From Huintestinicola sp050874005 (GTDB lineage Bacteria > Bacillota > Clostridia > Oscillospirales > Ruminococcaceae): a stretch of DNA of 64,000 nucleotides. The translations under genes and the position numbers were made by a program. The notes below the pieces were generated by a model. It worked only from the letters and a program-made list of their open reading frames with translations, had not been told where the DNA came from and ran no database searches. Location: positions 42,607-106,606 of the forward strand of contig NZ_JBNMJV010000005.1 in NCBI RefSeq assembly GCF_050874005.1, given 5' to 3'. Below, in pieces: positions 47,590 through 56,332 of the stretch (positions within the stretch are counted from its first letter, which is position 1; each line of letters starts with the position of its first letter).

Positions 47590-47722
47590 TATGTACATTA
47601 TAGCACATTTGTTCCAAAAGCCAATACCCTACAGAAACAAAAGTGCCAAATAAACCGAATTTCGTATAAATGCCCAAAATCCTATAAGCATAATTGTTAA
47701 TACAGCACATATATTCCAAAAA
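47590..47722 (-). repeat. Noncoding repeat, copy B (promoter-bearing)
   Basis: It aligns with copy A at 14490-14607 over about 115 nt. Its inner end is ATGTGCTATAAT (TATAAT at 47597-47602) with a -35-like TTGGCT 16 bp away (47619-47624). At its outer end the same motif recurs as GGAATATATGTGCTGTATT. No coding potential is seen. Confidence 0.55.
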
Positions 47723-47750
47723 GGGCTGCCGCAAACCCACGCAGCAGCCC
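47723..47750 (-). terminator. Hairpin terminator after the flavodoxin gene
   Basis: GGGCTGC (47723-47729) pairs with GCAGCCC (47744-47750); T5 follows on the minus strand. Confidence 0.78.
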
Positions 47751-47758
47751 CACAAAAA

Positions 47759-48202
47759 TTATTTGCAGAGACCCTTAAAAAACTCCACAGCCCCCGAAAT
47801 ATCCTTGTCGTCGGGGTGCCCCTTAGCAATGCCGCCCACAAGCTTGAAAGGACCGTATGTATCAAATCCCCGACAGCCGTATTCACCCAGAATATCCGCA
47901 CCCTTTGAGACTGCAATATCCTTTATCGCTTTAGTGTAGTTCTTACCCATAGAGCCGCAGGTAAATATGAAAAACACCTTCTTGTTTTCGGGCAGACATT
48001 TTCCTGCAAGCTCTAAAACCTTTTCATTCATCTTGCTGAAATATATTCCCGAAGCAAAGCCGATAAGCTCATATCCCGACAAATCAGTCTCGCTTACCTC
48101 CGAAGCGTCAATAAGGGTCACATCTCCCTCCTTTTCGATCTCGTCCAGCAGCTTTTTAGTGTTGCCGTGGTGCTTTGAATAATAAACAATAGCAGTTTTC
48201 AT
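47759..48202 (-). CDS. Flavodoxin-family protein
   Basis: A 147-residue FMN-binding protein. It begins A-I-V-Y-Y-S-K-H-H-G-N-T-K-K-L, the phosphate-binding loop of flavodoxins. It continues with G-F-A-S-G-I-Y-F, F-I-F-T-C-G-S-M-G, Y-G-C-R-G-F-D-T-Y-G-P-F and ends in the usual helix. It probably acts as an electron carrier or an NAD(P)H-dependent FMN reductase. It is a single gene with its own terminator. Confidence 0.9.
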   Translation of the reverse strand: MKTAIVYYSKHHGNTKKLLDEIEKEGDVTLIDASEVSETDLSGYELIGFASGIYFSKMNEKVLELAGKCLPENKKVFFIFTCGSMGKNYTKAIKDIAVSKGADILGEYGCRGFDTYGPFKLVGGIAKGHPDDKDISGAVEFFKGLCK

Positions 48203-48245
48203 AATAATATCCTTTCACATATGTATATAATAACCAAACGGTAAC

Positions 48246-48935
48246 TCAGCCCTCCGAGTTACCGCCAAAGAAACCGTATCTGTTGTAAATTCCCGCCGCA
48301 GAAACGCCGGAAAGCTGAGCTAAATTCTGAAGCTCCGAACCCTTCTTAGCCATCTTTGCGCCATAGGAATAGCTGCCCTTGAATAATGCCCTTGCCTGCT
48401 CCGTATTTTCGCCGAGCACCTTTTCGTCCACCGACAGAGTGCCGTCATCGCCCACAGTAATGCCTGCCTTTGAAAGAGCGCTCTCAAAGGAACGGGTAAT
48501 GCCCGTCATACTGTCGCCCGTAAGCTTTGCAGCATAACTCGACGTATTTTTAAGAGCGTTCACAGCACCGTTGCAGCTTTCCGCAAAGCCCTTGACCTCT
48601 TCCGTCAGCTTTTCGGTTGACATCTCCTCAGCCGCCATAAGCTTGACAGCGGAAAGACTCATAGCCTGAGCGCTTTCTCCCAGCTTTGCCGCATTTTCCG
48701 TCTCGGTGAGAGAAACGCTCTGATAATATTTTGAAACAGAATTTTCCGAGGTGTCCGTCCGGTTGAGATAGGTCTTTCCCGTTTTTTCGCTGAGCTTTGA
48801 GTAAGCCTTTTTCAGCATTTTCGAGTTAACGGAGGAACGGTTCAGCAGGGAAGCAAGCTGATTTGAAGTGCTGTTTCCCGAGCGGCTGTACATATTTGCT
48901 CTGTAATGGTCGATACCTCTGAGCGCCATAGCCAT
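48246..48935 (-). CDS. Helical protein of unknown function (weakly FliD-like C-terminus)
   Basis: A 229-residue Ser/Ala/Lys-rich, mostly helical protein with no signal peptide. Its C-terminal half (L-T-G-D-S-M-T-G-I-T-R-S-F-E-S-A-L-S-K-A-G-I-T-V, then D-G-T-L-S-V-D-E-K-V-L) echoes the C-terminus of flagellar cap protein FliD. No flagellar gene is nearby, so this may be a chance likeness or a FliD-derived protein. It lies 6 bp after the HgdB-like gene, so the two are probably co-transcribed. Confidence 0.6.
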   Translation of the reverse strand: MAMALRGIDHYRANMYSRSGNSTSNQLASLLNRSSVNSKMLKKAYSKLSEKTGKTYLNRTDTSENSVSKYYQSVSLTETENAAKLGESAQAMSLSAVKLMAAEEMSTEKLTEEVKGFAESCNGAVNALKNTSSYAAKLTGDSMTGITRSFESALSKAGITVGDDGTLSVDEKVLGENTEQARALFKGSYSYGAKMAKKGSELQNLAQLSGVSAAGIYNRYGFFGGNSEG

Positions 48936-48941
48936 ATCTCC

Positions 48942-50207
48942 TTACTGCTTTTTATTGTCAGCCATCTGCTGCTTTGCGGTAGACAGCATAAGCTTTATTC
49001 TGTTTTCCTGATTAACTCTCGTCGCACCGGGGTCGTAGTCAATAGGAACAATGTTTGACTGAGGGAAAGTCTCTCGGAGCTTACGTATCATACCCTTGCC
49101 GATGATGTGATTGGGCAGACAGCCGAAAGGCTGAGCGCAGACAATGTTATTGATGCCCATATGGATCATATCCACCATCTCGGCAGTCAGGAGCCAGCCC
49201 TCGCCCATCTTGTTTGCAGGGGAGATATACGGCTCAACGTCTTTTTTAGCCTTCTCAAAGGGAGTAGGACCGAAAAATCTCGTACCTTTAACTGCCTTGA
49301 TTATCTTGTTCTGCATCATTTTGAAGAAGCCCTTGACAGCGGTGGAAGCAATGTATTTTTTGTATTTAACGTGATAAAGCTCGGTCTCCACCACGTGGTG
49401 ATCGCCCATAAAAATAAGGAAGTCGATAAGACCGGGGCAGTACACCTCACAGCCCTCTGACTCAAGGAATTTCTGAAGCTCGTTGTTGCCGAGAGGGGAG
49501 TATTTGATGAATATCTCGCCCACAATGCCAACCTTTATCTTTTCGGGGTCGGGGGTGTAGGGAATATTTCCGAAATCCTCAACTATTTCCTTTGACACCT
49601 TGTCGAAAGCGCCAAAGTTGAAGTTTATCTCCACAAGCTTGTCCACCCACTTGTCAATGAGTCTGTCACAGTCTCCCTTGTTGTTCTCGTAGGGGCGAAC
49701 CTGATTGGATATGAGCATTATCAGGTCTGCATAGCACACAGCGGTAATAAGGTCTGCAAGAAGGGCAGGGGTAAGATGGAAGCCGGGATTCTTTTCAAGG
49801 CTTGCCAGGTTCAGGGAAATAACGGGGACCTGCTCCATACCGCACTTTTTCAGAGCCTTTCTGATAAGATGGATATAATTGGAAGCTCTGCAGCCGCCGC
49901 CCGACTGTATCATCATAAGAGCGGTCTTGTTCACGTCATACTGACCCGATTTAAGAGCGTCGATAAACTGACCTATGCACAGCAGGGCAGGATAGCAGGT
50001 GTCATTATGAACGTAGCGCAGACCCTCGTCCACGATACGTCTGCCCGTAGTGGTGAGCAGCTTCATTCTGTATCCGTGATTGTTGAAAATCCTTTCGAGA
50101 AGTCTGAAATGTATGGGAAGCATATTTGGGATAAGAATAGTGTATTCCCGCCGCATTTCTTCCGTAAAGAGCAGTCTGCCCTGTTCGTTGTAAATAAGCT
50201 CTGCCAT
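48942..50207 (-). CDS. 2-hydroxyacyl-CoA dehydratase-type protein (HgdB/DUF2229-like)
   Basis: A 421-residue cytoplasmic protein. It has the cysteine motifs of the dehydratase/activase-related family: H-N-D-T-C-Y-P-A-L-L-C, S-G-G-G-C-R-A-S-N-Y and A-Q-P-F-G-C-L-P-N-H-I. Such proteins bind a [4Fe-4S] cluster. In many clostridia this module is the C-terminal part of a much larger protein fused to BcrAD/BadFG ATPase activase domains; here it stands alone and no activase gene adjoins it. The true reaction is not known for this subgroup. Confidence 0.85.
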   Translation of the reverse strand: MAELIYNEQGRLLFTEEMRREYTILIPNMLPIHFRLLERIFNNHGYRMKLLTTTGRRIVDEGLRYVHNDTCYPALLCIGQFIDALKSGQYDVNKTALMMIQSGGGCRASNYIHLIRKALKKCGMEQVPVISLNLASLEKNPGFHLTPALLADLITAVCYADLIMLISNQVRPYENNKGDCDRLIDKWVDKLVEINFNFGAFDKVSKEIVEDFGNIPYTPDPEKIKVGIVGEIFIKYSPLGNNELQKFLESEGCEVYCPGLIDFLIFMGDHHVVETELYHVKYKKYIASTAVKGFFKMMQNKIIKAVKGTRFFGPTPFEKAKKDVEPYISPANKMGEGWLLTAEMVDMIHMGINNIVCAQPFGCLPNHIIGKGMIRKLRETFPQSNIVPIDYDPGATRVNQENRIKLMLSTAKQQMADNKKQ

Positions 50208-50289
50208 AAGGGTCTATCATCCTCGTTTCATTGATAATACAGAGTAATTATATCACATTCGTCTAATTTTTACAAGTCCTTTTGAAATT

Positions 50290-50766
50290 TTATTTATTAG
50301 AAAGTGATGAAAAGTTATTGGCAAAATTATTAAGAAATTCCACCCAGTTTTCTCCCGCAACAAAAACATCATCAGCAATAATGTAAATTCTGCCGCTCTC
50401 ACCGATAGCGATAAAGTCATCATTTATAAGCCCCAGCGGGATAATATAGTCGTTCATACCATCGGAAAGCTGCTTGAAAAGGTGAGCCGCCTCGTAGATA
50501 TTTTCGGGATAGACCACCATCTTGTTTTCAATGTCTCCGTTTTCGGTAATGATGAACTGTCCGTTTTCAAACTGTCCGTGCTTGCCAATAGAGAGCATAT
50601 AAAAATCGTTGATGATATCCCTTGCGGTGTCCGATACCCGATAGCCCTCCTCATCATAAAACGCAAAACATTCATCTATGGAATCCTCGGACATAAAACG
50701 CTGTTTGCCGTAGCCGCAGGACTCTATAAGCTTTCTCGCTCTTTCCGAAAGACCGTTAAGCTCCAT
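50290..50766 (-). CDS. SUKH-3-like immunity protein (orphan)
   Basis: A 158-residue protein resembling SUKH-3 immunity proteins. Features are an N-terminal L-I-E-S-C-G-Y-G-K-Q-R, a E-E-G-Y-R-V-S helix pair, then I-P-L-G-L-I-N-D-D-F-I-A-I-G-E-S-G-R-I-Y-I-I-A-D-D and a final helix W-V-E-F-L-N-N-F. These proteins neutralise polymorphic or contact-dependent toxins. No toxin or secretion gene lies beside it. The family match was made by eye from pattern and length, so it needs confirmation. Confidence 0.6.
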   Translation of the reverse strand: MELNGLSERARKLIESCGYGKQRFMSEDSIDECFAFYDEEGYRVSDTARDIINDFYMLSIGKHGQFENGQFIITENGDIENKMVVYPENIYEAAHLFKQLSDGMNDYIIPLGLINDDFIAIGESGRIYIIADDVFVAGENWVEFLNNFANNFSSLSNK

Positions 50767-50934
50767 TTATCTGTTCATTCCTTTCAAATACGTCCCGAAG
50801 GGCGATAAAATACCAAATTACATTATACACCTCCGTGAAAAAAAAGTCAAGCACCCGGAAAATCCCTAACTTTATTATTTTTTATTTATTCTTTATTCTT
50901 TAAATTTTTGAACCGAAAACTTCGAACAGCTCGT

Positions 50935-52527
50935 TTATCTGTACCTGTTCATCACCACAGCGTCTGCAATGCTTTTGAAAACGGGACCGCAGGTGATATT
51001 TCCCGAAACGCCCTCCTCTATCATCACCGTCACCGCATATCTCGGCTCATCAGCAGGAAAAAATCCCGTAAACCAGCAGTTCAGCTTCTCATTTCCGTAT
51101 TCGTCATATGTCCAGGTCTGAGCGGTGGAGGTCTTGCCGCCGCCTGTTGTAAATTCGGGTATAGCCGCCGAATTTGCCTTGTACATAGTTGATATCATAA
51201 AATCCTTCAGCTTGTCGGCGGTGGACTTTTTCATCACACGGGTAAAGGTCTTTATCTCTGCCGATACAGCCTTGTCGCTCCGCCTGTCGGTAACGCCGTT
51301 TATAAGAACGGGTGAGGGACATTCTCCTCCGTTGGCAATGGCGGCGGTGAGCATAGTTATCTGCAGGGGAGTTGCGGTGAGTTTTCCCTGCCCGAAGGAA
51401 AAATTCGCCTTTTCCTCGGGAACGAGAAGATCTCCTATGCTCGGCAGATTTCCCTTTGCCGAGGTTATTCCCGGGGCGAAATATTTACCCTCTCCAAAGC
51501 CCAGCCCTGCCGCAAAATCGTGAAAATACTCCGCAGGAAGATCCTGCCCGAGACAAATAAAATACGGATTGCAGGACTCCACCATCGCCGTTCTCATATC
51601 CATTCTGCCGTGACCGCCGAAACGGTGACAGCCGAACTCGTCCTGCCTTACCGTAATGCTGCCCGTGCAGTCATAGGCATACTCCTCGGAAATGTCGTAT
51701 TCAAGCGCCGCACCTGCTGTCACAAGCTTGAAGATCGAACCCACGCTGTAAGCGGAAAATGCCCTGTTTATAAAAGGGGAATCCTGAGAATTGAGACTGG
51801 CTTCGGGGTGAGACGGGTCAAAGGACGGCTTGCTGACAACGGCGCAAAGCTCTCCCGTAGAAATATCCATTACAATGGCGGCACCCCTGTCCACGTCCTT
51901 CATAGCATCCTCCGCCGCACGCTGAATAGCGTAGTCGATAGATGTGCATATGCCCGTTTTAAAGCTTGTGACCCACCGCATATCAATTCCGTCGCCCTCA
52001 AGGAGATCGCCCCTTGCGTCCACGCTGTAGCTTAGTGTAACGGAGCTTTTCGGCTCTCTTAAAACGGAATCATAAGCCTGCTCAAGACCGCACACCCCGT
52101 GCCCGTCGCTGGTGTACCCGATAATGTGAGCGCAGAGACAGTCATCGCCGTAACGCTCCGAAACAGGTATCACCGTAACGCTTTTAAGCTCAGTTGTGTC
52201 CACGCCGCAGAGAAAAAGTGCGTCACCGTCAATGCAGCTTTCATATTTTTCCAAATCGGTGATATGCCCAAGAAGCTCATTTTTGTCGGCAGTCTCGGGA
52301 TTTATCACCGCAATGTACTCCTCGCTCCTGTTCACAAGCCGTCTGCCGTTTCTGTCAAATATCTCCCCGTAGGCGCTCACCACCGTCACCTCTCTGGGTG
52401 CGGACATATCGTATTTCATATACACATCGCTGTTAATGTTTATGACCATCAGCCGCCACAGCAGAAAAATACCCGTAAAGCCCGTAAGTCCTGCACAGGC
52501 AAGCAGCCTTTTGCTTAAAGATTCCAA
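50935..52527 (-). CDS. Class B penicillin-binding protein (PBP2/FtsI/SpoVD type)
   Basis: A 530-residue membrane-anchored transpeptidase that cross-links peptidoglycan. It has a short cytoplasmic N-terminus, one membrane helix (about 8-28), a pedestal domain (D-R-N-G-R) and the transpeptidase domain with S-V-G-S-I-F-K (SxxK) and E-S-C-N (SxN). In place of KTG it has G-G-K-T-S-T-A-Q. The start is TTG at 52527 with AGAGGGAG upstream. No mraY or ftsW is adjacent. Whether it serves growth or sporulation is open. Confidence 0.9.
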   Translation of the reverse strand: MESLSKRLLACAGLTGFTGIFLLWRLMVININSDVYMKYDMSAPREVTVVSAYGEIFDRNGRRLVNRSEEYIAVINPETADKNELLGHITDLEKYESCIDGDALFLCGVDTTELKSVTVIPVSERYGDDCLCAHIIGYTSDGHGVCGLEQAYDSVLREPKSSVTLSYSVDARGDLLEGDGIDMRWVTSFKTGICTSIDYAIQRAAEDAMKDVDRGAAIVMDISTGELCAVVSKPSFDPSHPEASLNSQDSPFINRAFSAYSVGSIFKLVTAGAALEYDISEEYAYDCTGSITVRQDEFGCHRFGGHGRMDMRTAMVESCNPYFICLGQDLPAEYFHDFAAGLGFGEGKYFAPGITSAKGNLPSIGDLLVPEEKANFSFGQGKLTATPLQITMLTAAIANGGECPSPVLINGVTDRRSDKAVSAEIKTFTRVMKKSTADKLKDFMISTMYKANSAAIPEFTTGGGKTSTAQTWTYDEYGNEKLNCWFTGFFPADEPRYAVTVMIEEGVSGNITCGPVFKSIADAVVMNRYR

Positions 52528-52683
52528 AATGCTCCCTCTTTCACTTATTTTGTCAATAAAATTATTGCCGTATCGTGGCGGGCTTATTCAGAAAATCCGA
52601 CCTTAGGAGCGGTTATTTATCCGACGCTCCCTGCATAGAATTAACTGTATTCAATATGGAAATCGGAAAGGAAGGTTTTAAAA

Positions 52684-53610
52684 ATGACAAAGTATTATCC
52701 CGAGGGCGCTCTTATAAATACTCCCGAAAATAAAGCAAAGCTCAGAAGCCTTGAAACTCTTGAAGCTGCGGCGGAGAGCGGAGCCATACTTGAAGCAAGA
52801 GCGGCAGTATGCGACAGCAGCCACGACCTCATTGTAGAGCTGCCCTGCGGACGGGGGATAATTCCCAGAAACGAGGGAGCGGTGGGCATCGAGGACGGCT
52901 CCACAAGGGATATCGCCCTGATAACAAAGGTAAACAAGCCCGTTTGCTTTAAGGTGATAAAGGCGGAGATGAAGGACGGAGCGGTGGTGGCAGAGCTTTC
53001 CCGGAGAGCAGCACAGGAGGAATGCCTGGAAAAGTACGTAAGCAGGCTGAGAACGGGGGATATCATTCCCGCAAGAGTAACTCACCTTGAGCAGTTCGGC
53101 GCATTTGTGGATATCGGCTGCGGACTGCCCTCCCTCATACCCATAGATTCAATGTCCGTCTCAAGAATATCCCACCCCTCGGACAGATTTTCCGTAGGAC
53201 AGTTCATAAGGGCGGCGGTGAAGGGGATAAACGGCAGCAGGATATGGCTCACCCACAAGGAACTGCTTGGAACGTGGGACGAAAATGCAGCCCGATTTTC
53301 CTGCGGCGAGACGGTCTCGGGAATAGTCCGCTCGGTGGAGGACTATGGCATATTCGTGGAGCTTGCCCCGAACCTTGCAGGGCTTGCGGAGCCTAAGCCC
53401 GGGGTGAAGGCAGGGCAGTATGCGGGAGTGTACATAAAGGCGCTTATCCCTGAGAAAATGAAGGTGAAGCTCATTATAGTGGACGTTTTCGATTCCGACG
53501 CCCCCCCTGCGCCCCCCGAGTATTTCATTCCCCCCGAGGTCACCCATATTGACAGGTGGAGATATACTTCCTCGATGTCCGACAGGGTGATAGAAACGTT
53601 TTTTGAGTAA
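52684..53610 (+). CDS. S1 RNA-binding domain protein (ribosomal protein S1-like)
   Basis: A 308-residue protein. The N-terminal S1-like region includes D-L-I-V-E-L-P-C-G-R-G-I-I-P-R-N-E and A-V-G-I. A canonical S1 domain follows (G-D-I-I-P-A-R-V-T-H-L-E-Q-F-G-A-F-V-D-I-G-C-G-L), then a third (G-E-T-V-S-G-I-V-R-S-V-E-D-Y-G-I-F-V-E-L). It is shorter than E. coli S1 (six domains) and is the form typical of Ruminococcaceae. It should bind mRNA on or near the ribosome. AAGGAAGG precedes the ATG. Confidence 0.9.
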   Translation: MTKYYPEGALINTPENKAKLRSLETLEAAAESGAILEARAAVCDSSHDLIVELPCGRGIIPRNEGAVGIEDGSTRDIALITKVNKPVCFKVIKAEMKDGAVVAELSRRAAQEECLEKYVSRLRTGDIIPARVTHLEQFGAFVDIGCGLPSLIPIDSMSVSRISHPSDRFSVGQFIRAAVKGINGSRIWLTHKELLGTWDENAARFSCGETVSGIVRSVEDYGIFVELAPNLAGLAEPKPGVKAGQYAGVYIKALIPEKMKVKLIIVDVFDSDAPPAPPEYFIPPEVTHIDRWRYTSSMSDRVIETFFE

Positions 53611-53653
53611 AAAATATCCCGAGGGGAATTTTGTTGTTCCTCTCGGGATATTT
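53611..53653. terminator. Intrinsic terminator between the S1-domain gene and the convergent lipoprotein gene
   Basis: AAATATCCCGAG (from 53612) pairs with CTCGGGATATTT (ending 53653), with further GGAA/TTCC pairing inside. Confidence 0.87.
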
Positions 53654-53663
53654 GTGCTTCCTG

Positions 53664-54380
53664 TCATCGGCTTTTAGTGCAATTTACTGAAATGCTTGAT
53701 ACAGTATTATTTTTTTCATATATATCAATAAAAAGTTTTACCTCATATTCGTCGGCATTAAATTTATATCTCATATTTGACTCGCTGTAATCAAAGTCAT
53801 TCGGAATACCGAAAATCTCATTAACGTTTTCTTTTGAACTGTCAAATCCAAGTCCGCAGGAAGTATTTATACTAAGTCCTGCGGACTGACAGCGTTTCTT
53901 GTTAAAAGTAACAGAAGCTATTTCACAATCGGATATTTTGCTGATATCATTTTCGTCAGCCGCAAAGCTTGTTGTAAACATAAAGACGTTATTGTACATA
54001 ATGTCAACATAAAAGCCTGTCTGTTCTCCATTGTATAAAGGACTGTTTTCATCAACATATTCAGCTTCATATGAAAACTTATCATCAAGCTCTGTAATTT
54101 TATTCAAATAAGTTGGCATAGTAAGCGTTTTGCCGTTTATCTGTACCATATTCCGCAAATCGTCCATTGTCATTCCGTCGGGAAGATATGTTTCCGACGG
54201 TGCTTCGGTGTCGGAAGAAATTTCGCTTGCCGCCGTACTTTCCGAAGCACTTCCGCTCTCGGCAACAGTAATATCCTCGGAAGCATCTGCCCCATTGCCG
54301 CACCCCGACAGCGCCATTGCCGAAGCCAAAAGCAGGAGCAGGGCGTTCTTTTTTGTCTTTCTCAGAAAATCGGTATGCAT
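53664..54380 (-). CDS. Lipoprotein of unknown function
   Basis: A 238-residue secreted lipoprotein. The signal peptide (K-K-N-A-L-L-L-L-L-A-S-A-M-A-L-S-G-C) has a good lipobox at L-S-G-C. A Ser/Glu/Thr-rich linker follows to about residue 60, then a beta-rich domain (I-N-G-K-T-L-T-M-P-T, Y-L-N-K-I-T-E-L, F-N-A-D-E-Y-E-V-K-L-F). The start is ATG at 54380 with AAGGAGA upstream; the open frame to 54452 is untranslated. The design resembles the other lipoproteins here but no family is recognised. Confidence 0.78.
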   Translation of the reverse strand: MHTDFLRKTKKNALLLLLASAMALSGCGNGADASEDITVAESGSASESTAASEISSDTEAPSETYLPDGMTMDDLRNMVQINGKTLTMPTYLNKITELDDKFSYEAEYVDENSPLYNGEQTGFYVDIMYNNVFMFTTSFAADENDISKISDCEIASVTFNKKRCQSAGLSINTSCGLGFDSSKENVNEIFGIPNDFDYSESNMRYKFNADEYEVKLFIDIYEKNNTVSSISVNCTKSR

Positions 54381-54505
54381 TTTATAAATCTCCTTATACA
54401 AATAATTTCTTTGTATTATTATCATAACACGATTAGCAAAAGTTGTCAACAATTTCCTGCAAAATATTCAAAAAAATCAAACCCCTGCAAAAATTTCAAA
54501 ACCCC

Positions 54506-54534
54506 TTGAAATTCCCCAAAAAGTATAGTATAAT
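54506..54534 (+). promoter_or_regulatory. Sigma-A promoter of glyA
   Basis: TTGAAA (54506-54511), 17 bp, TATAAT (54529-54534). The leader is only about 35 nt, too short for a riboswitch. Confidence 0.85.
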
Positions 54535-54573
54535 GAAATTACCGTTTATTTTGAAAAAAAGGAGCATAAAAAA

Positions 54574-55830
54574 ATGTACAAGGATATCATTGACACCATT
54601 GGCTACGTCGAGCAGGTCGATCCCGAGGTCGGCGAGGCAATGGCAAAGGAGCTTGCACGCCAGAAGAGAAACCTTGAGCTTATCGCCAGCGAGAATATCG
54701 TTTCCCCCGCAGTGATGGCGGCTATGGGCAGCGTTCTCACCAACAAGTACGCAGAGGGCTATCCCGGAAAGAGATACTACGGCGGCTGTCAGGACGTTGA
54801 CATCGTTGAGAACATCGCCATCGAAAGAGCAAAGAAGCTTTTTGGCGCAAACTTTGCAAACGTTCAGCCCCACTCCGGCGCACAGGCAAACACCGCAGTT
54901 TATGTGGCTCTCCTCCAGCCCGGCGACACCGTTCTCGGAATGAGCCTTGCAGACGGCGGACATCTTACCCACGGCTCTCCCGTAAATATTTCGGGCAAAT
55001 ATTTCAACTTTGTTTCCTACGGCCTTGATGACGAAACAGAGATGATAAATTACGACACAGTTCAGAAGCTTGCAGAGGAGCATAAGCCTAAGCTTATCGT
55101 TGCAGGCGCATCCGCATATCCCAGAGCAATTGACTTCAAGAAGCTCTCCGAGATCGCTAAATCCGTAGGCGCATATCTTATGGTCGATATGGCTCATATC
55201 GCAGGACTTGTTGCCGCAGGTATGCACCAGTCACCCGTTCCCTATGCGGATATCGTGACCACCACCACCCACAAGACCCTGAGAGGTCCCAGAGGCGGTC
55301 TTATCCTCACAAATGACGAGGCTCTCGCAAAGAAGATAAACTCCGCTATATTCCCCGGCACACAGGGCGGTCCTCTTATGCACATCATCGCAGGCAAGGC
55401 TGTATGCTTCGGCGAGGCTCTTAAGCCCGAGTTCAAGGACTACGGCAGACGCATTGTTGAGAATGCGCAGGCTCTTGCAAAGGGACTTCTTGACAGAGGC
55501 TTCAACCTTGTTTCGGGCGGCACAGACAATCACCTTATGCTCGTTGACCTCCGTCCCTTCCATATCACAGGCAAGGAGCTTGAGAACCGTCTTGACGAGG
55601 TTTACATCACCGTTAACAAGAATGCGATACATAACGATCCCGAAAAGCCTTTCGTTACAAGCGGTATCAGAATAGGCACACCCGCCGTTACCACAAGAGG
55701 TCTCGGCGTAGAGGAAATGGAAAAGATCGCAGAGTACATCTACCTCTGCGCTACCGATTTCGAGAACAGCGCCGACGCTATCCGTGCAGGCGTTACCGAG
55801 ATCTGCAAAAAGTTCCCTCTTTACGAATAA
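54574..55830 (+). CDS. glyA: Serine hydroxymethyltransferase
   Basis: A PLP enzyme that interconverts serine and glycine with tetrahydrofolate. The 418-residue product has L-I-A-S-E-N, E-G-Y-P-G-K-R-Y-Y-G-G-C, P-H-S-G-A-Q-A-N, D-M-A-H-I-A-G-L-V and the PLP lysine in T-T-T-H-K-T-L-R-G-P-R-G-G. AAAGGAG precedes the ATG. It is a single-gene unit with promoter and terminator. Confidence 0.97.
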   Translation: MYKDIIDTIGYVEQVDPEVGEAMAKELARQKRNLELIASENIVSPAVMAAMGSVLTNKYAEGYPGKRYYGGCQDVDIVENIAIERAKKLFGANFANVQPHSGAQANTAVYVALLQPGDTVLGMSLADGGHLTHGSPVNISGKYFNFVSYGLDDETEMINYDTVQKLAEEHKPKLIVAGASAYPRAIDFKKLSEIAKSVGAYLMVDMAHIAGLVAAGMHQSPVPYADIVTTTTHKTLRGPRGGLILTNDEALAKKINSAIFPGTQGGPLMHIIAGKAVCFGEALKPEFKDYGRRIVENAQALAKGLLDRGFNLVSGGTDNHLMLVDLRPFHITGKELENRLDEVYITVNKNAIHNDPEKPFVTSGIRIGTPAVTTRGLGVEEMEKIAEYIYLCATDFENSADAIRAGVTEICKKFPLYE

Positions 55831-55846
55831 TTAGCTTTTGACTTCG

Positions 55847-55886
55847 GGGGCAGGAGGCGGCGGTCTTCTGCCCCATTCACATTTTT
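55847..55886 (+). terminator. Intrinsic terminator of glyA
   Basis: GGGGCAG (55847-55853) pairs with CTGCCCC (55868-55874); a T-rich run follows after 7 bases. Confidence 0.78.
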
Positions 55887-55965
55887 ATTTATTCTTAAAA
55901 TTGCCGAATGACTTGCCGAAATTTAAACATTGGAGAAGGCATTATTGTAAAGGAGGACTTGTAAT

Positions 55966-56238
55966 ATGGACAGAATTACAATAAAATGCCCAAAGTGCGG
56001 TAATTGTTTTGAGACTGATCATGATTCGGACACGTTTTTTTGCAGTCGCTGCGGCTGCGGATATAAAATATTGCGTGAAGAGCAAAGTGATCCTGCACAT
56101 CCGCAGAAAATCAGAATAATGAGCTTTGACAGGAATAAAAAGCAGGCTCCGATAAGTATTGGCAACAAGGGAGCATTACTGATAGTTTTAATAGCTTTCA
56201 TTATATGGATAGTTATTTTTTTGATACTTAATACTTAA
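55966..56238 (+). CDS. Small zinc-ribbon membrane protein
   Basis: A 90-residue protein with an N-terminal zinc ribbon (C-P-K-C-G and C-S-R-C-G-C) and one C-terminal membrane helix (A-L-L-I-V-L-I-A-F-I-I-W-I-V-I-F-L). AAAGGAGGA precedes the ATG. The cysteines resemble the short zinc-ribbon domains found at the start of many Firmicute membrane proteins. Function unknown. Confidence 0.75.
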   Translation: MDRITIKCPKCGNCFETDHDSDTFFCSRCGCGYKILREEQSDPAHPQKIRIMSFDRNKKQAPISIGNKGALLIVLIAFIIWIVIFLILNT

Positions 56239-56332
56239 TACATAATAAGAGCTTGTCCGCCCGGTCTGACCAACAGTCAAAATACTTTATAATAAACTTA
56301 AATTAACCTATACTCAGAAAGGAATGAAAGAA

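Noticed and set aside
54535..54573. Riboswitch ahead of glyA
   Set aside because: The leader is only about 35 nt, too short for a glycine, SAM or THF riboswitch.
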